Notes: a model not told the origin generated them from the letters alone. A DNA stretch of 64,000 bases from an uncultured Verrucomicrobiales bacterium (GCA_937928735.1 CALFVF010000007.1:1-64000), one strand, 5' to 3'; shown: positions 16,907 through 26,523, counted from the stretch's first letter. Made by a program: numbers and translations.

Positions 16907-18135
16907 CACTAATCGTGCCCGGAGCACGTGGTTGGGATATATGGCGAGGCACAAAGGCAGAGGGCTTTCGCCTAGATCACCGTGGAGAAGAAGTCCTAGC
17001 ATCAGATCTCAAAGGGCTCTCAGGAAGTGAGCTCACGATGGTTTTTCCAGTGAGAAATGTCACGTTTGCGCCATTCATGTTCCCCTCTGGAGAAATCGAA
17101 CTACAAAAAGATGCCGCCACCATGCACATGGAGCGCTTAGGCATTAAGGTAGATCCCTTTGGTGGCCAGTTGACGGATTTATTCAATGTCGAACAGAATG
17201 AGGAGAGTGCCGTATTACTCCCCGTTGTGCTCAGTAGTCCGGAAGAAGGCACTATACCGACGAGAGCTCCAAATCACTTTGATGTCTCACCGAGAATGTT
17301 TCCACTCCCGAGAGGTGGTGTGACGCTCTGGATGGAAATGGGAGTCTGGGTGTTTGCATTTTCAGGGCATGGGAAAGTTCTTTATGCCCAGGCCACAACA
17401 GAGACCGAACTAGGCAGTGAACTAGTGCGTGATATCCAGCTAGCCAGAACTCAGCTAAGTATTCAGGGAATTCACGTTACAGAGTCTTGTCTTGTGTGGC
17501 GCAGTGAGGAAGGAGGGGCTCCTTTTGATAGTGAAGTGGATGTATTTGGCTCCATGCTGACAGTGCCACTGAGTGTCGAGAATAAGCCACAGCCTATTTT
17601 ACCGGAGCAGTACAGTGAGCTCTTGCCAGCAGACATATCAGCAGAGCGCAGGAGTAAGGCCGCCAAGCACAGAAGTATGACCATAGCCGCCCTAGTTGCA
17701 CTCCTGTATCTTGGAGTGGTCGGCTATTTTGTCTGGGACTATGTAGACTTGAAGTCACAGCGAGATTTCGTCCAGCGAGAGGCAGATGAATTGCGTGAGA
17801 AATCAGGATCGGTGACGAACTTTATTCGAGTCTGGGATGGAGACCTAGAGCCCATGGTGAATGAAAAATTCTACCCAGTGGATGTCTTACACAGTGTCGC
17901 CAAGAGCCTGCCCCCCGGACGGACAGTGAAATTTAAAGAATTCGCAGTGGGGCCCGAAGGAGACATTACTATTGAGGCAGAAAGTAAAGAACCTAAGCAT
18001 CTTACAGCATTTCGGAGTAATTTGCTGAAAAGCGAGGTTTTAAGAAATGACTACCTGTGGAATGATCCTAGTAAAAATAAACAGACAAAAGGAGAGGGGT
18101 GGGGCTTTAGACTAGAAGGAACACGTAAGCTGTAG
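16885..18135 (+). CDS. gspL: Type II secretion assembly protein GspL-like
   Basis: The 416-aa protein has a cytoplasmic part (1-260) resembling the actin-like domain of GspL/PilM in a degenerate form, one membrane helix at about 262-284 (MTIAALVALLYLGVVGYFVW), and a periplasmic coiled coil plus ferredoxin-like domain. GspL links the ATPase GspE to the inner-membrane platform. The assignment rests on position after gspK and on topology, with little residue identity. It overlaps gspK by 22 bp and is one of the few genes here with a good Shine-Dalgarno (6 bp spacing). Confidence 0.75.
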   Translation: MASKGELTLIVPGARGWDIWRGTKAEGFRLDHRGEEVLASDLKGLSGSELTMVFPVRNVTFAPFMFPSGEIELQKDAATMHMERLGIKVDPFGGQLTDLFNVEQNEESAVLLPVVLSSPEEGTIPTRAPNHFDVSPRMFPLPRGGVTLWMEMGVWVFAFSGHGKVLYAQATTETELGSELVRDIQLARTQLSIQGIHVTESCLVWRSEEGGAPFDSEVDVFGSMLTVPLSVENKPQPILPEQYSELLPADISAERRSKAAKHRSMTIAALVALLYLGVVGYFVWDYVDLKSQRDFVQREADELREKSGSVTNFIRVWDGDLEPMVNEKFYPVDVLHSVAKSLPPGRTVKFKEFAVGPEGDITIEAESKEPKHLTAFRSNLLKSEVLRNDYLWNDPSKNKQTKGEGWGFRLEGTRKL

Positions 18136-18172
18136 TCACCTGTAGTCACAAGAGGGAGATCACAACACTGAG

Positions 18173-18724
18173 ATGGAACGCGAAAAAAAATTACTTATAC
18201 TTCTAGGAGTCGTTAGCTTTGGCTTAGCGAATGTCTTCTTGCATGATTGGTACGTTTCAAAGCGCAAAGCCATAGAAAATAGCCTAGAGAGCGCTAAATC
18301 AGAAGTAGAAGTAGCAAAGGCCAGCCTCAGCATGCTGGATAACCAGCCCCAAATGTCTAAGGAAATAGAGTGGCTAGAACAATTCGGGCCAAAACCAGGC
18401 CAGCACCGAGAAGTGCAAGACCGTCTCATGGAAGATGTGCAGAGATTTGCCACACAACTAGGAGTCACAGTCAAAGGAGCACCAGTGCAGATAGATCCGA
18501 AAGAAGAAGAAATCGGAGACTATGCAGTGGCTAAGGTAGAATTTAAGGTCAACACCGCAGAAAAAGGTTTTTATAATTGGCTAATTCGCTTTCAGCAGCC
18601 ACAGAAATCAAGAGGAATTTCCCAGCTTATCGTCAGCCCACAGCGTGATGACGACACAAGAATAGACTGTACTGTCGTGTTCCAAGAGTGGTTCCAACCT
18701 CAATCCGTAGAAGATATTCAATGA
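18173..18724 (+). CDS. gspM: Type II secretion assembly protein GspM/PilO-like
   Basis: The 183-aa protein has an N-terminal membrane helix at about 7-25 (LLILLGVVSFGLANVFLHDW), a coiled coil (KAIENSLESAKSEVEVAKA) and a small alpha/beta domain, the topology of GspM and PilO. These partner with GspL in the inner-membrane platform. Its last codon overlaps the next ATG (ATGA). The identity is inferred from order and topology. Confidence 0.7.
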   Translation: MEREKKLLILLGVVSFGLANVFLHDWYVSKRKAIENSLESAKSEVEVAKASLSMLDNQPQMSKEIEWLEQFGPKPGQHREVQDRLMEDVQRFATQLGVTVKGAPVQIDPKEEEIGDYAVAKVEFKVNTAEKGFYNWLIRFQQPQKSRGISQLIVSPQRDDDTRIDCTVVFQEWFQPQSVEDIQ

Positions 18725-19335
18725 AATTGAGATACACCTTACTTTTCGCCCTAAGCATGGCCTGTGTCGCACTAGCTGTACCCAGAGCACCTAGCCCCTC
18801 AAAGTACGAATCCCTCAAGAGAGATTCCCCATTCACAGAAAAACCCATAGTGACCCGTGAATCAAAGGCCCCACAGCCTGGGCTTGAGAAAGACTGGTTT
18901 ATTGCCTCCATTGCAAAGACCGTCCACGGAGATGAAGTGATCCTTGCCAAAAAGAGCGAACGCTCAGAGCGAATGCGCTTTGGAGGAATTCATGGGAAAG
19001 GGCCCTCAGGTCACAGTGTGGTTAGCATCAAACGTGGAAAGTCATACAAGGAAGATGAAGTCGTCATCTCTCACGGAGGAAGAACCTCAACACTACGCTA
19101 TGATGTCGCCGTAGCGAAAACCCGGACGACCCCCCAGGGACAAAGAGCCAGAGCCCCAAAGAATCAGACTAAGCCACGCGTCACACCTGCAAGTAACTCA
19201 GCCACCCAGCCTAGTGCGACGCCACCCACTCCTGTGATACCGGGACTCAATAATAATTCTACATCCTCCTCAGAGCCCACTACCAAGCGCCCTAGGGTGC
19301 GCTATGTTCCCCCAGCAAAATCCCCAAGACAGTAA
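18721..19335 (+). CDS. Periplasmic protein in GspC/PilP position of the secretion operon
   Basis: The 204-aa protein starts with a signal or anchor (MKLRYTLLFALSMACVALA). It then has a small beta-rich domain at about 60-130 (ASIAKTVHGDEVILAKKSE; VVSIKRGKSYKEDEVVISHGG) and a Pro/Thr/Ser-rich tail. Its place directly before the secretin gene is where GspC or PilP sits in other systems. Those proteins carry an HR domain that docks on the secretin N0 domain. The sequence itself is not recognisable as GspC, so function by position only. Its beta domain could be a divergent HR fold. Confidence 0.55.
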   Translation: MKLRYTLLFALSMACVALAVPRAPSPSKYESLKRDSPFTEKPIVTRESKAPQPGLEKDWFIASIAKTVHGDEVILAKKSERSERMRFGGIHGKGPSGHSVVSIKRGKSYKEDEVVISHGGRTSTLRYDVAVAKTRTTPQGQRARAPKNQTKPRVTPASNSATQPSATPPTPVIPGLNNNSTSSSEPTTKRPRVRYVPPAKSPRQ

Positions 19336-19342
19336 ATTTTCT

Positions 19343-21865
19343 ATGAAGACCCTTAGCATCACTTTCATCACCTGTATTGCTCTTGTTGCACTACTGCTTC
19401 AGCTAAACAGTCAAGAACCAGTAAGGCCGCCAATTCCCCAAGCACCCGTGCAGGCTCCAGACCCAGCGTTAGCCATCAACGGAGAGCAACAAGTCAAGTT
19501 GGCGAACATCCCTGGCCTCGAAGCTCTAAACCCAGAAGCGAATCCAGCCGCCCCGCCAGCCAAGGACATGAATACGGTCTTCTATACGGCAGAAGAAGCT
19601 CGCAATAGCCCACAGAACACCTTGGCGGAAGATGTCGGAACACTTTACTATAATCTGACGGGTAAGGATGTCATCATTCCAAAAAGCATGGAAGAACTTG
19701 AGTTCACGCTACGCTTCCGAGGCCCACTGACATACAGACAGACCCTCAAGCGCCTTATTGTCCAAATGGAGACAGAAGGATACACATTTGTGCCATTTGA
19801 TGATGAACTAGTAAAATTACTACCAAAGGCTCAGGGGCGAGGTGCCAGTGCTCCAGAGAATGGAGTTAAGTTCGTCCACCACCTTGATGACCTACCAGAT
19901 AGTGATGAATTTGTCACCTATGTGATGAAACTCGATAACCTTCGCCCAGAAGAAGCGCAGAGAACATTTAATGCGATGGTTGGACCATTGAGCTCAGGTG
20001 GGAAAATTGCCCCCATAGCCAATGCCTCAGCCATAGCCATCACAGAGAAAACCTCACTCATCAAGTATCTCGCAGAGATCAAGACCAAGATCGACGTGCC
20101 CTCGAGCCTCATTGGCTCCAAGTGGGTCAAACTAGAATACGCCGATGCCGAACAGGTCGCAGAAAGTGTCAGTAATGCCCTCAATACAACAAGCAACACA
20201 TCATCAACGGCACGTTCGCGTAATGTGAACGTAAATAACAATAACCGAGGAGCCGCAGCCCCACCGGTACCGGGAGTGCCGGCTTCTACGGGGAACAATA
20301 ATCAGAGTAGATCATCCTCCCAGAACTTAGGAGGGGGCGAGGCAGTTGCCCTGCAGGTGATACCTGAGCTGCGTAATAACAGAATTTTTCTACGTGGAAG
20401 TCCCACAGATGTATTAGAAGCTGAAGGGCTGATTAAGGAATTTGACGCAGCACCAGAGGAGCGGAGCTTTTTTAAACGCCGCCTTAAGTTCACACCCGTG
20501 GCAGAATTTATGCCAGTGGCCGCTGATGCAATCAATGACACGATTTCTCAGGATTCGCAAGGTGCTGGTGGAGGCGCTGCCAACCGTAATGGGGGAGGTA
20601 ACCGCTCAGCCACGACAAGTAACCGTGGTGGAGGTGCTGGTGGAGCTGGCGGCGGAGGTGCTGGTGGCGGTACTGGTGGACTCTCTGACCCTAGTGTGAA
20701 TAGTGCCCCTGAGTCTATGAGAGTGGGTAAGACACTCCTTGTGGCGAACAATGCCGAGAATAGCATTCTTGTCAAAGGCCCACCACAGAGTGTTCGTATT
20801 GTTGAAGAACTCATCAATGAGCTCGATGGTCGCCCGAAGCAGGTGATGATTTCCACAGTATTTGGCCAGTTGACACTGGATGATGAATACGAAGCAGGCA
20901 TTGACTTTGTGAGAGCATTCCCCGGGGACGAATCCAGAGGCTTTGCCGCAGGAACCGCCAATGGTGGAAGAACGACACAAGTGAATATTCCCACATTAAC
21001 TGATGTTGCCTCAATAGCAGGTGCTGCTCAGGATGGAGGAGGGCTTGCCGTATTTGGCCAGATCGGATCTTTCTTAAGTGGTTTCTTACGCCTAGCAGAA
21101 GAACATGAGAACTTCACTGTACTCTCACGCCCGACTGTCTATACGACAAATAATACCTTAGCTGTCATATCCTCAGGACAGCGAGTGGCCATTCCTTCTC
21201 AAACATTCACAAATGGCGCGGGAGCGAACTCTACCCAGACCAGTAACATCGAATTCCGCGATGTTGTGCTCCGCCTAGAAGTGATTCCTCTCATCAACTC
21301 AGATGATGAAGTCACACTGCAAATCTACTTGCTCAATGACGATATTGTTGGAGAAGAGAATATTAATGGAAACAACATTCCAACCATTGGTACACGTGAA
21401 CTCGTCACCACAGTGACAGTGGGGAATAATGAGACAGTGGTACTTGGAGGCTTAATTAATGAGAGTTTCTCAGAGGGTAAGAGTGGAGTACCAATCTTAA
21501 GTAGCATTCCTGGAGTGAAGAGACTCTTCACAAGTAAAGAGAAGTCATCAGACAGAGAAGAACTTCTTATCTTCATCCAGCCAAGAATTCTCAACGACGA
21601 GAATACAATAAGTGATCTCAGCAGTGACTTTACAAGCAGGCTTGATGTCGCAGAAGATACCTATGAGCTTGCCAATGGCAATGTGCTTCCTAGTAAGGAC
21701 AGTCTGGCGACAGAAGGAGTCAACACGCGCGCTCAGAACGCACCTACCCCATCAGCACCCCAGAGAGTTCCTGGAGCCGCGATTCCAGTCGCAGAACCAG
21801 AGCCTGTGAAGAAGCGCAGATCTTTGTTTCGAGGAGGTTTATTTAAAGGCTTAAGAAAACGCTAA
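19343..21865 (+). CDS. gspD: Type II secretion outer-membrane secretin GspD
   Basis: From MKTLSI the protein has 840 aa and an N-terminal signal region. N0 lies at about 83-155 and the N1-N3 domains at about 190-490. These are interrupted by two low-complexity Asn/Ser/Gly inserts at about 284-330 and 404-449 (runs of GGAGG type). The secretin core at about 500-750 shows VLSRPTVYTTNN, SGQRVAIPSQTF, VVLGGLINES, SGVPILSSIPGVKRLF and ELLIFIQPRI. The C-terminus is basic. Secretins form the outer-membrane gate. This is the last gene of the operon, followed by a strong terminator. No pilotin gene is seen nearby. Confidence 0.95.
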   Translation: MKTLSITFITCIALVALLLQLNSQEPVRPPIPQAPVQAPDPALAINGEQQVKLANIPGLEALNPEANPAAPPAKDMNTVFYTAEEARNSPQNTLAEDVGTLYYNLTGKDVIIPKSMEELEFTLRFRGPLTYRQTLKRLIVQMETEGYTFVPFDDELVKLLPKAQGRGASAPENGVKFVHHLDDLPDSDEFVTYVMKLDNLRPEEAQRTFNAMVGPLSSGGKIAPIANASAIAITEKTSLIKYLAEIKTKIDVPSSLIGSKWVKLEYADAEQVAESVSNALNTTSNTSSTARSRNVNVNNNNRGAAAPPVPGVPASTGNNNQSRSSSQNLGGGEAVALQVIPELRNNRIFLRGSPTDVLEAEGLIKEFDAAPEERSFFKRRLKFTPVAEFMPVAADAINDTISQDSQGAGGGAANRNGGGNRSATTSNRGGGAGGAGGGGAGGGTGGLSDPSVNSAPESMRVGKTLLVANNAENSILVKGPPQSVRIVEELINELDGRPKQVMISTVFGQLTLDDEYEAGIDFVRAFPGDESRGFAAGTANGGRTTQVNIPTLTDVASIAGAAQDGGGLAVFGQIGSFLSGFLRLAEEHENFTVLSRPTVYTTNNTLAVISSGQRVAIPSQTFTNGAGANSTQTSNIEFRDVVLRLEVIPLINSDDEVTLQIYLLNDDIVGEENINGNNIPTIGTRELVTTVTVGNNETVVLGGLINESFSEGKSGVPILSSIPGVKRLFTSKEKSSDREELLIFIQPRILNDENTISDLSSDFTSRLDVAEDTYELANGNVLPSKDSLATEGVNTRAQNAPTPSAPQRVPGAAIPVAEPEPVKKRRSLFRGGLFKGLRKR

Positions 21866-21921
21866 CCCTAGGTTGCTGGAGAGGCTCTCTAGAGCGAGTT
21901 TCTTGACTCAGATTCTCATTT

Positions 21922-21960
21922 ACACATGACAGTGCTCTATAGCATGTCATGTGTTTTTTT
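21922..21960 (+). terminator. Rho-independent terminator of the gsp operon
   Basis: ACACATGACA (21922-21931) pairs with TGTCATGTGT (21945-21954). Inner TGCT/AGCA pairs extend the stem and seven T residues follow. The remaining 21961-22296 region is AT-rich and non-coding. It holds a TTGACA at 22089-22094, a possible -35 box, and a fragment at about 22158-22175 that resembles half of the dispersed repeat described below. Confidence 0.9.
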
Positions 21961-22296
21961 GTTCATTTATTTCAATTGTATAAGTAAACGGCATGGGTGC
22001 AGTTCTGTGTAAAGAGTTTGATGTGTGGCGTGTTTCTACATGTATGTGCTGTATATGTTATAAGTGGAACAAATAGAATGTTTTTTGATTGACATAGGTT
22101 GGTTGGTGTCATTTTAGTGTAGATGAATTACATTCATTATTCTAATGACATAAGATAATACTAACTGGTTATTTATTCTAAAATTCGCTTAAAAATTAAC
22201 AAATAAGTAACAAGGTTGCATTGATCGTTTCTTTGTTGTTCTCGCTGGATTCATCAAAGGGTCACTGCAAATTACCGTCTATCATTACACCTACAA

Positions 22297-23298
22297 ATGA
22301 CTATGCTAAAATTGAATCAAACCATCATTGGACTTGTATGTATCAGCATCACTTTGCTCTGTTGGACCTTGATGCAAGGCATTGATCGCTCTGAGAATTC
22401 GGACTTAGCTCGTGAGTTGCCAGAGATTAGTTCTGCAAATCATGATTTCCATAAATTCACTCGTGCCAAGAATCGAGAGAGAGAGGGAAAGGAAGGGAGT
22501 TTATCACTAGAAGAGAAAACTCAAGAGTATGCTAAGTGGTTGAAAGAATTTTTGAAGAAAGATGAGAAAGGTGCCTTAGAGTTGCTCTCGCAGATAGACC
22601 CCTTTGACTGGGAACCTTCACTTATCGTACCCACTCTTGTTGAGTACTTTTCTGGAAAAGAAAATTTGTTTGAGTCGATTGATGCGCTTGAGCTTCTGAG
22701 GGGAGGGAAGGCTGATTTTCTTTTTCTAGTTACGGTTTCAGAGTTACTGGGACAACATTCTTCTGGGGAAGATCCAGCAAAAATCATTGATTTTATCACC
22801 GAAGAGAGAAATGAAGATATTGGGCTAAGATCTCGCTCAGAAGTAGGGGGACAGCTGGTTTTGAGTAAGGAAAACAAAAGTGAAATCATTGACCTCATCT
22901 TTGATGTAGAGGATGAGGAAATGAGTGAGTCCCTTGCCACTGGAGCTCTCGGTCGGTGGGCTATTGAAGATATCAAAGAGCTGAGTGCATACTTGGATGG
23001 ACGGCCTACTCATGCAAAACTAGATCGAGGCTATGAGGTGCTCGCTCACTATAATAAGAGAGAGGATCCTATTAGTTCTCTGGAGTGGGCACTCACGATT
23101 CAATCTCCTGAGCGCCGTTATGAGAGTGCTTCTTATTCAGCCAGAGAACTAGCCCTCAAAGACCCAAGAACATTTAATCAGTGGTTTGCAACTGTCGATG
23201 ATCCACAGCTACGATCCTCGATTGATGAAATTCTTAATGTCAAAGGCTATGAAGTGGATGTCTCAGTCAGCAGAGAGGTTCATGAAACGGATCCATAA
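22297..23298 (+). CDS. Hypothetical single-pass membrane or exported protein, 333 aa
   Basis: The N-terminus has one hydrophobic segment (IIGLVCISITLLCWTLMQG), then a charged linker. The rest is helical and acidic, with short repeated units around LDGRPTHAKLDRGYEVLAHY and WALTIQSPERRYESASY. The pattern resembles the HEAT-like helical hypothetical proteins found in multiple copies in Verrucomicrobia, but no family can be named. Base composition is AT-richer than the gsp operon. It opens an accessory segment that extends to about 26690. Confidence 0.6.
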   Translation: MTMLKLNQTIIGLVCISITLLCWTLMQGIDRSENSDLARELPEISSANHDFHKFTRAKNREREGKEGSLSLEEKTQEYAKWLKEFLKKDEKGALELLSQIDPFDWEPSLIVPTLVEYFSGKENLFESIDALELLRGGKADFLFLVTVSELLGQHSSGEDPAKIIDFITEERNEDIGLRSRSEVGGQLVLSKENKSEIIDLIFDVEDEEMSESLATGALGRWAIEDIKELSAYLDGRPTHAKLDRGYEVLAHYNKREDPISSLEWALTIQSPERRYESASYSARELALKDPRTFNQWFATVDDPQLRSSIDEILNVKGYEVDVSVSREVHETDP

Positions 23299-23380
23299 CG
23301 TAGTGTTCTTTTTCACGTAGTGTTCTTTTTCGAGGAACAAAAACCCTTCATTGATGAATACAAAAACCAAACCATTAAAT

Positions 23381-24589
23381 ATGAAAATAAAAAAAACGCC
23401 TATTCTTTTGGGTGCTGTAGCTCTGCTTTCAGGGGTAGCGACACTTCAAGGAAGGACTGTCTCAATAGCAGACTTTAGTTCAGATAATACTATTACACAA
23501 GCTGAGTTCGAGCAGGCTCAGCGTAGTGCAGGGAATGGAGGAACCATTCGGTTTGAATCTTTAACATATAGTATACCAAGAACATTAGATTTTATACGTA
23601 ATAATATCACACTAGCAGGTGCGGGAGCAGGCCGAACATTTCTGGAACAAAACCCCCCAAGCGGTAGACGCTCTGTAGCGATGCTACGCACGAGTCGTAA
23701 TGGCACGAGAGTACAAGAAATGACGCTGCAAGGAGCGAATTTCCCAACATATAGCTCTTCTCTAGATGTGGAAGAAGGTGCGCGCACGACCACGGGAGTT
23801 GAGGCGGCAATCCAAGTGAATGATGGAGCCCAGAATATCCAAGTCATAGGCTCCGTGATTCGAAGAATTAGTGTAGGTGTCGAGTATCAAGCTGGTGAAG
23901 TGCCAAATGGACTAAGAGTGAGAAATACTCGATTTGTCACAGGAAGAGCTATGGTGAATAGTCGCGACACCACTACATTTCCCATTAGTAATTCCCTAAC
24001 GAGAAATATGATCATTGATAATGCAGACTTTATTTATCGCCCTGGCCATGGAGGTCGTGGTATCACGATTGACTTTGGAAATAATGTAGGTGCTCGACCA
24101 GTTATTGATATGCAAGGTTCTCTGATTGAAAATTGTAACTTCGATACGATTTCACATTTTCCGATTGATATTAATCGAGTCAGTAACATCACAATACGCG
24201 ACAATGTCATTAATGGAGGAGGTGCTGGCAATCAAGATGGTTTTGTTCAGTGTGTTCACATGGAGGATTTTACGACTTGCCGAATTGTTAACAATAGAAT
24301 GTTTCAAAGAAGACGAAATGATAATAATGATGTTCTTACTCTAAGAGTTCACGTGCAAGGAACTGGGCGTGATGTAGTCGTTGCCGATAACACGATACGG
24401 GGTTCGGTGCATAGCGTTATGTCTGGAACTTTAGAGAACTGGACATATAGAAATAATGATGTCCGAGTTTCTAATTCTCCGAGTTTTATTATCAATGGCT
24501 TTAGGCAGCCCTCTACGATTCGCCTCCGTGGCACAAATACAGTGAATGGAAGGGCGTTAAGGCGTTCCGATGTGAATACTAACCCGTAG
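23381..24589 (+). CDS. Secreted right-handed beta-helix (pectate-lyase-like) protein
   Basis: From MKIKKTPI the protein has 402 aa with a signal peptide (about 1-25, ending LQG). The mature part has the regular Asn/Ile/Val coils of a parallel beta helix: LTRNMIIDNADF, QGSLIENCNFDTISHFPI, NITIRDNVINGGG, CRIVNNRMF and VVVADNTIRGS. It starts with a segment of the Pectate_lyase_3 type (ITQAEFEQAQRSAGNGGTIRF). Such proteins bind or cleave polysaccharides. No catalytic residues can be assigned with confidence, so the substrate is open. Two earlier in-frame ATGs exist. Confidence 0.75.
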   Translation: MKIKKTPILLGAVALLSGVATLQGRTVSIADFSSDNTITQAEFEQAQRSAGNGGTIRFESLTYSIPRTLDFIRNNITLAGAGAGRTFLEQNPPSGRRSVAMLRTSRNGTRVQEMTLQGANFPTYSSSLDVEEGARTTTGVEAAIQVNDGAQNIQVIGSVIRRISVGVEYQAGEVPNGLRVRNTRFVTGRAMVNSRDTTTFPISNSLTRNMIIDNADFIYRPGHGGRGITIDFGNNVGARPVIDMQGSLIENCNFDTISHFPIDINRVSNITIRDNVINGGGAGNQDGFVQCVHMEDFTTCRIVNNRMFQRRRNDNNDVLTLRVHVQGTGRDVVVADNTIRGSVHSVMSGTLENWTYRNNDVRVSNSPSFIINGFRQPSTIRLRGTNTVNGRALRRSDVNTNP

Positions 24590-24603
24590 TTTGCTTTTTC
24601 TGC

Positions 24604-24763
24604 TAATACCAATTCAAAAAACTAACTGGTAGAATTCGCCAGATCTTTGAGGAGATGCCATCGTTGTCACTCATCGGAGGTGCACGCATCACCGATGGGT
24701 TCAGCCTTGATCTTCTTCCAAATCTCTTCGCGCTTTTTACTGGTTCGTTTTCCTCATTGGTAT
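24604..24763 (+). repeat. Dispersed palindromic repeat, long copy (160 bp)
   Basis: The left end TAATACCAATTCAAAAAACT...CTGGTA (24604-24631) is shared with copies at 26524, 38710, 41936 and 50066. The right end TTTTCCTCATTGGTATA (24748-24763) is shared with 29516 and 41936. The 110-bp interior is unique in this window. The ends are inverted (TACCAA and TTGGTA). The right end supplies the stop codon that closes the frame of the truncated gene just downstream. Confidence 0.7.
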
Positions 24764-24840
24764 AACTACTTCACTGGCGAGAAGGGGCTGAGATATGGGT
24801 ACCTGTTCATGCATCGCTTAATAATGGTCAGAAAGAAAAG

Positions 24841-25368
24841 TTGAGAGCTTTATTTGAAGAACGTCGCAACCTTCACAATTCTCATGAAGTTTCACTGAAT
24901 CCCTCGATAGAAAAGATTATAACTGAGATGACCGAAAAGAGAATGACGGATTTCATGGCTCTTGAGTTTCTCAGAGACTCATCAGGATTAGACAAAGACC
25001 AAGAGATTTATTTTGAAGAGTTAGAGTTTCAACTGAGAACCTTCGAAAAAGAGTACTTTGAGTCTCTTGGTGGTATAGGCGAGATTCCAACAGAGTGGCA
25101 AAGTGATCCAGTAGTCATTGAAAAAATTAATGGTTTTTTGCAGTCTTCCCAACAGGATGAATTGCAAATATACCTCCGCGAAGGTCAGCAACGGATAGTG
25201 AATGAGACGGTATTTTATCGTTCTGAAGAGCTTGCTTCCCGATTAGCACTCAATGATGTAGAGAAGACTCATCTCAAAACGTTCTTGGAACAAAATCCAA
25301 ATGCTAGTGATCAGGAGATTTCAGAGGTTCTAGATCCGGCGCTTTCAGAAATTCTCATAGGCAAGTAA
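24841..25368 (+). CDS. Hypothetical protein, probably 5'-truncated by a repeat element
   Basis: The annotated frame can begin at a TTG at 24841 (175 aa). It stays open upstream to 24766 in sensible protein sequence (HWREGAEIWVPVHASLNNG), and is then closed by TAA 24763-24765, which lies in the right end of the palindromic repeat. There is no ATG before 24928. This suggests a longer gene whose 5' part was replaced by the repeat. The product is acidic and helical (MALEFLRDSSGLDKDQEIYF, LNDVEKTHLKTFLEQN), with no recognised family. It may be a decaying gene. Confidence 0.45.
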   Translation: MRALFEERRNLHNSHEVSLNPSIEKIITEMTEKRMTDFMALEFLRDSSGLDKDQEIYFEELEFQLRTFEKEYFESLGGIGEIPTEWQSDPVVIEKINGFLQSSQQDELQIYLREGQQRIVNETVFYRSEELASRLALNDVEKTHLKTFLEQNPNASDQEISEVLDPALSEILIGK

Positions 25369-25477
25369 ATATTTATTCGAATAGTATACGAGGAAAAATA
25401 AAATTATTGTTAGAAAAATGTTATAAATGAGACAGTTTGAGCTTGCCTTTGATATAGAAACAGTAGTTTAATTAAAA

Positions 25478-26488
25478 ATGAGACAAATTAATGCAGTAGC
25501 ATTTCTTTTTCTGAATTTTGTCGTACACGTGGGATTTTTGTATGGTGAATCTGAAAAAAGTGTACCCAATTTTGATCCTCTCAATTGGAAACGACCAGTC
25601 GATAATCCAGTCTTTACCTCAGCTTTTGGTAACAATCATGACTCGATATTATTTGTCGAGCCCGAGCAAGAATATCCCTATTTCCTAATCGTAAGTCATA
25701 CACGGAATAGTGCACAACTTTGGCGAACCAAAATATTTTCCTGGGATAGTAATGACTGGGAGTTGGTAGAAGAGAAATACAATATTGGTGATTTCTATGA
25801 ATATGATGATGGAGTGAAAGTTGGTGATACCTACTATATTTATGAAGAGGGTCTGGTATTTACCTATACTGGTCCTTTGGAGGCATCGAGTGGTAAGTGG
25901 AAGATATCAGGGACTTTTCCCCAAAAAGAATGTGACGATATTGGGGTCTTTTATGATGATGGGGTTTTTCATATTTTTGGCGAGCACGGCGATTATCCCC
26001 ATGGCTACGATGGAAGTAGCCTTGCTCACTACACGTCGCCAACTGGGCTGGGTAATTGGACGCTAGTCAATACTAGAGCAGTAGACCCAAATCCAGACGG
26101 TGGAGCTCAATACGGTATAGGGGATCCTACAATTGCGAAAATTGGAGAACACTATTATATTTATTGCGATCTCGAGTCTGTGGGAAACCCATATAAAGTC
26201 GTGGCATGGTGCTCGCCAGACTTGTACCAACCATTTACCTTTTTAGGAAAGGCAATTACCCCCCGATCCGATGGCGTGGACGACTGGGATAACTACAGGA
26301 TACAAGATCCTGACATTGGATACATCCCAGAGCTCAAAGGATTTGTTATGACTTGTAATATGATGGATATAGACGGTAACCCTGGAGGTGAATTTCCGAC
26401 CCTAGAAGGTAAGCAAACTCGTGTTATTGGCGTTTTTTTTCATGGCAATACTCTGCTTGAATCCAATGCTACTGATAGAGGAAAGTAA
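25478..26488 (+). CDS. Secreted five-bladed beta-propeller protein, glycoside-hydrolase-43/117-like
   Basis: The 336-aa protein has a signal peptide (MRQINAVAFLFLNFVVHVGF). The body has the repeated blade pattern of GH43-clan enzymes: NNHDSILFVEPE near the N-terminus, YEYDDGVKVGDTYYIYEEG, CDDIGVFYDDGVFHIFGEHG, YGIGDPTIAKIGEHYYIYCD, and a late IQDPDIGYIPELKGFVM. Acidic residues in the DDG, GDP and QDPD segments could be catalytic. It is probably a secreted exo-acting glycosidase on a marine or plant polysaccharide. The family number is tentative. It pairs with the beta-helix gene upstream as a carbohydrate-active set. Confidence 0.6.
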   Translation: MRQINAVAFLFLNFVVHVGFLYGESEKSVPNFDPLNWKRPVDNPVFTSAFGNNHDSILFVEPEQEYPYFLIVSHTRNSAQLWRTKIFSWDSNDWELVEEKYNIGDFYEYDDGVKVGDTYYIYEEGLVFTYTGPLEASSGKWKISGTFPQKECDDIGVFYDDGVFHIFGEHGDYPHGYDGSSLAHYTSPTGLGNWTLVNTRAVDPNPDGGAQYGIGDPTIAKIGEHYYIYCDLESVGNPYKVVAWCSPDLYQPFTFLGKAITPRSDGVDDWDNYRIQDPDIGYIPELKGFVMTCNMMDIDGNPGGEFPTLEGKQTRVIGVFFHGNTLLESNATDRGK

Positions 26489-26523
26489 AAATCCAAAAAA
26501 TTTGCGCCACCCGCACCATGATC

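Noticed and set aside
20548..20994. Minus-strand frames across the Gly/Asn-rich part of gspD
   Set aside because: The low-complexity repeats leave several frames open by composition. The secretin on the plus strand explains the sequence.
22158..22175. A further copy of the palindromic repeat
   Set aside because: Only about half of the left end is recognisable (ACTAACTGGTTATT). It is too degenerate to call a copy.
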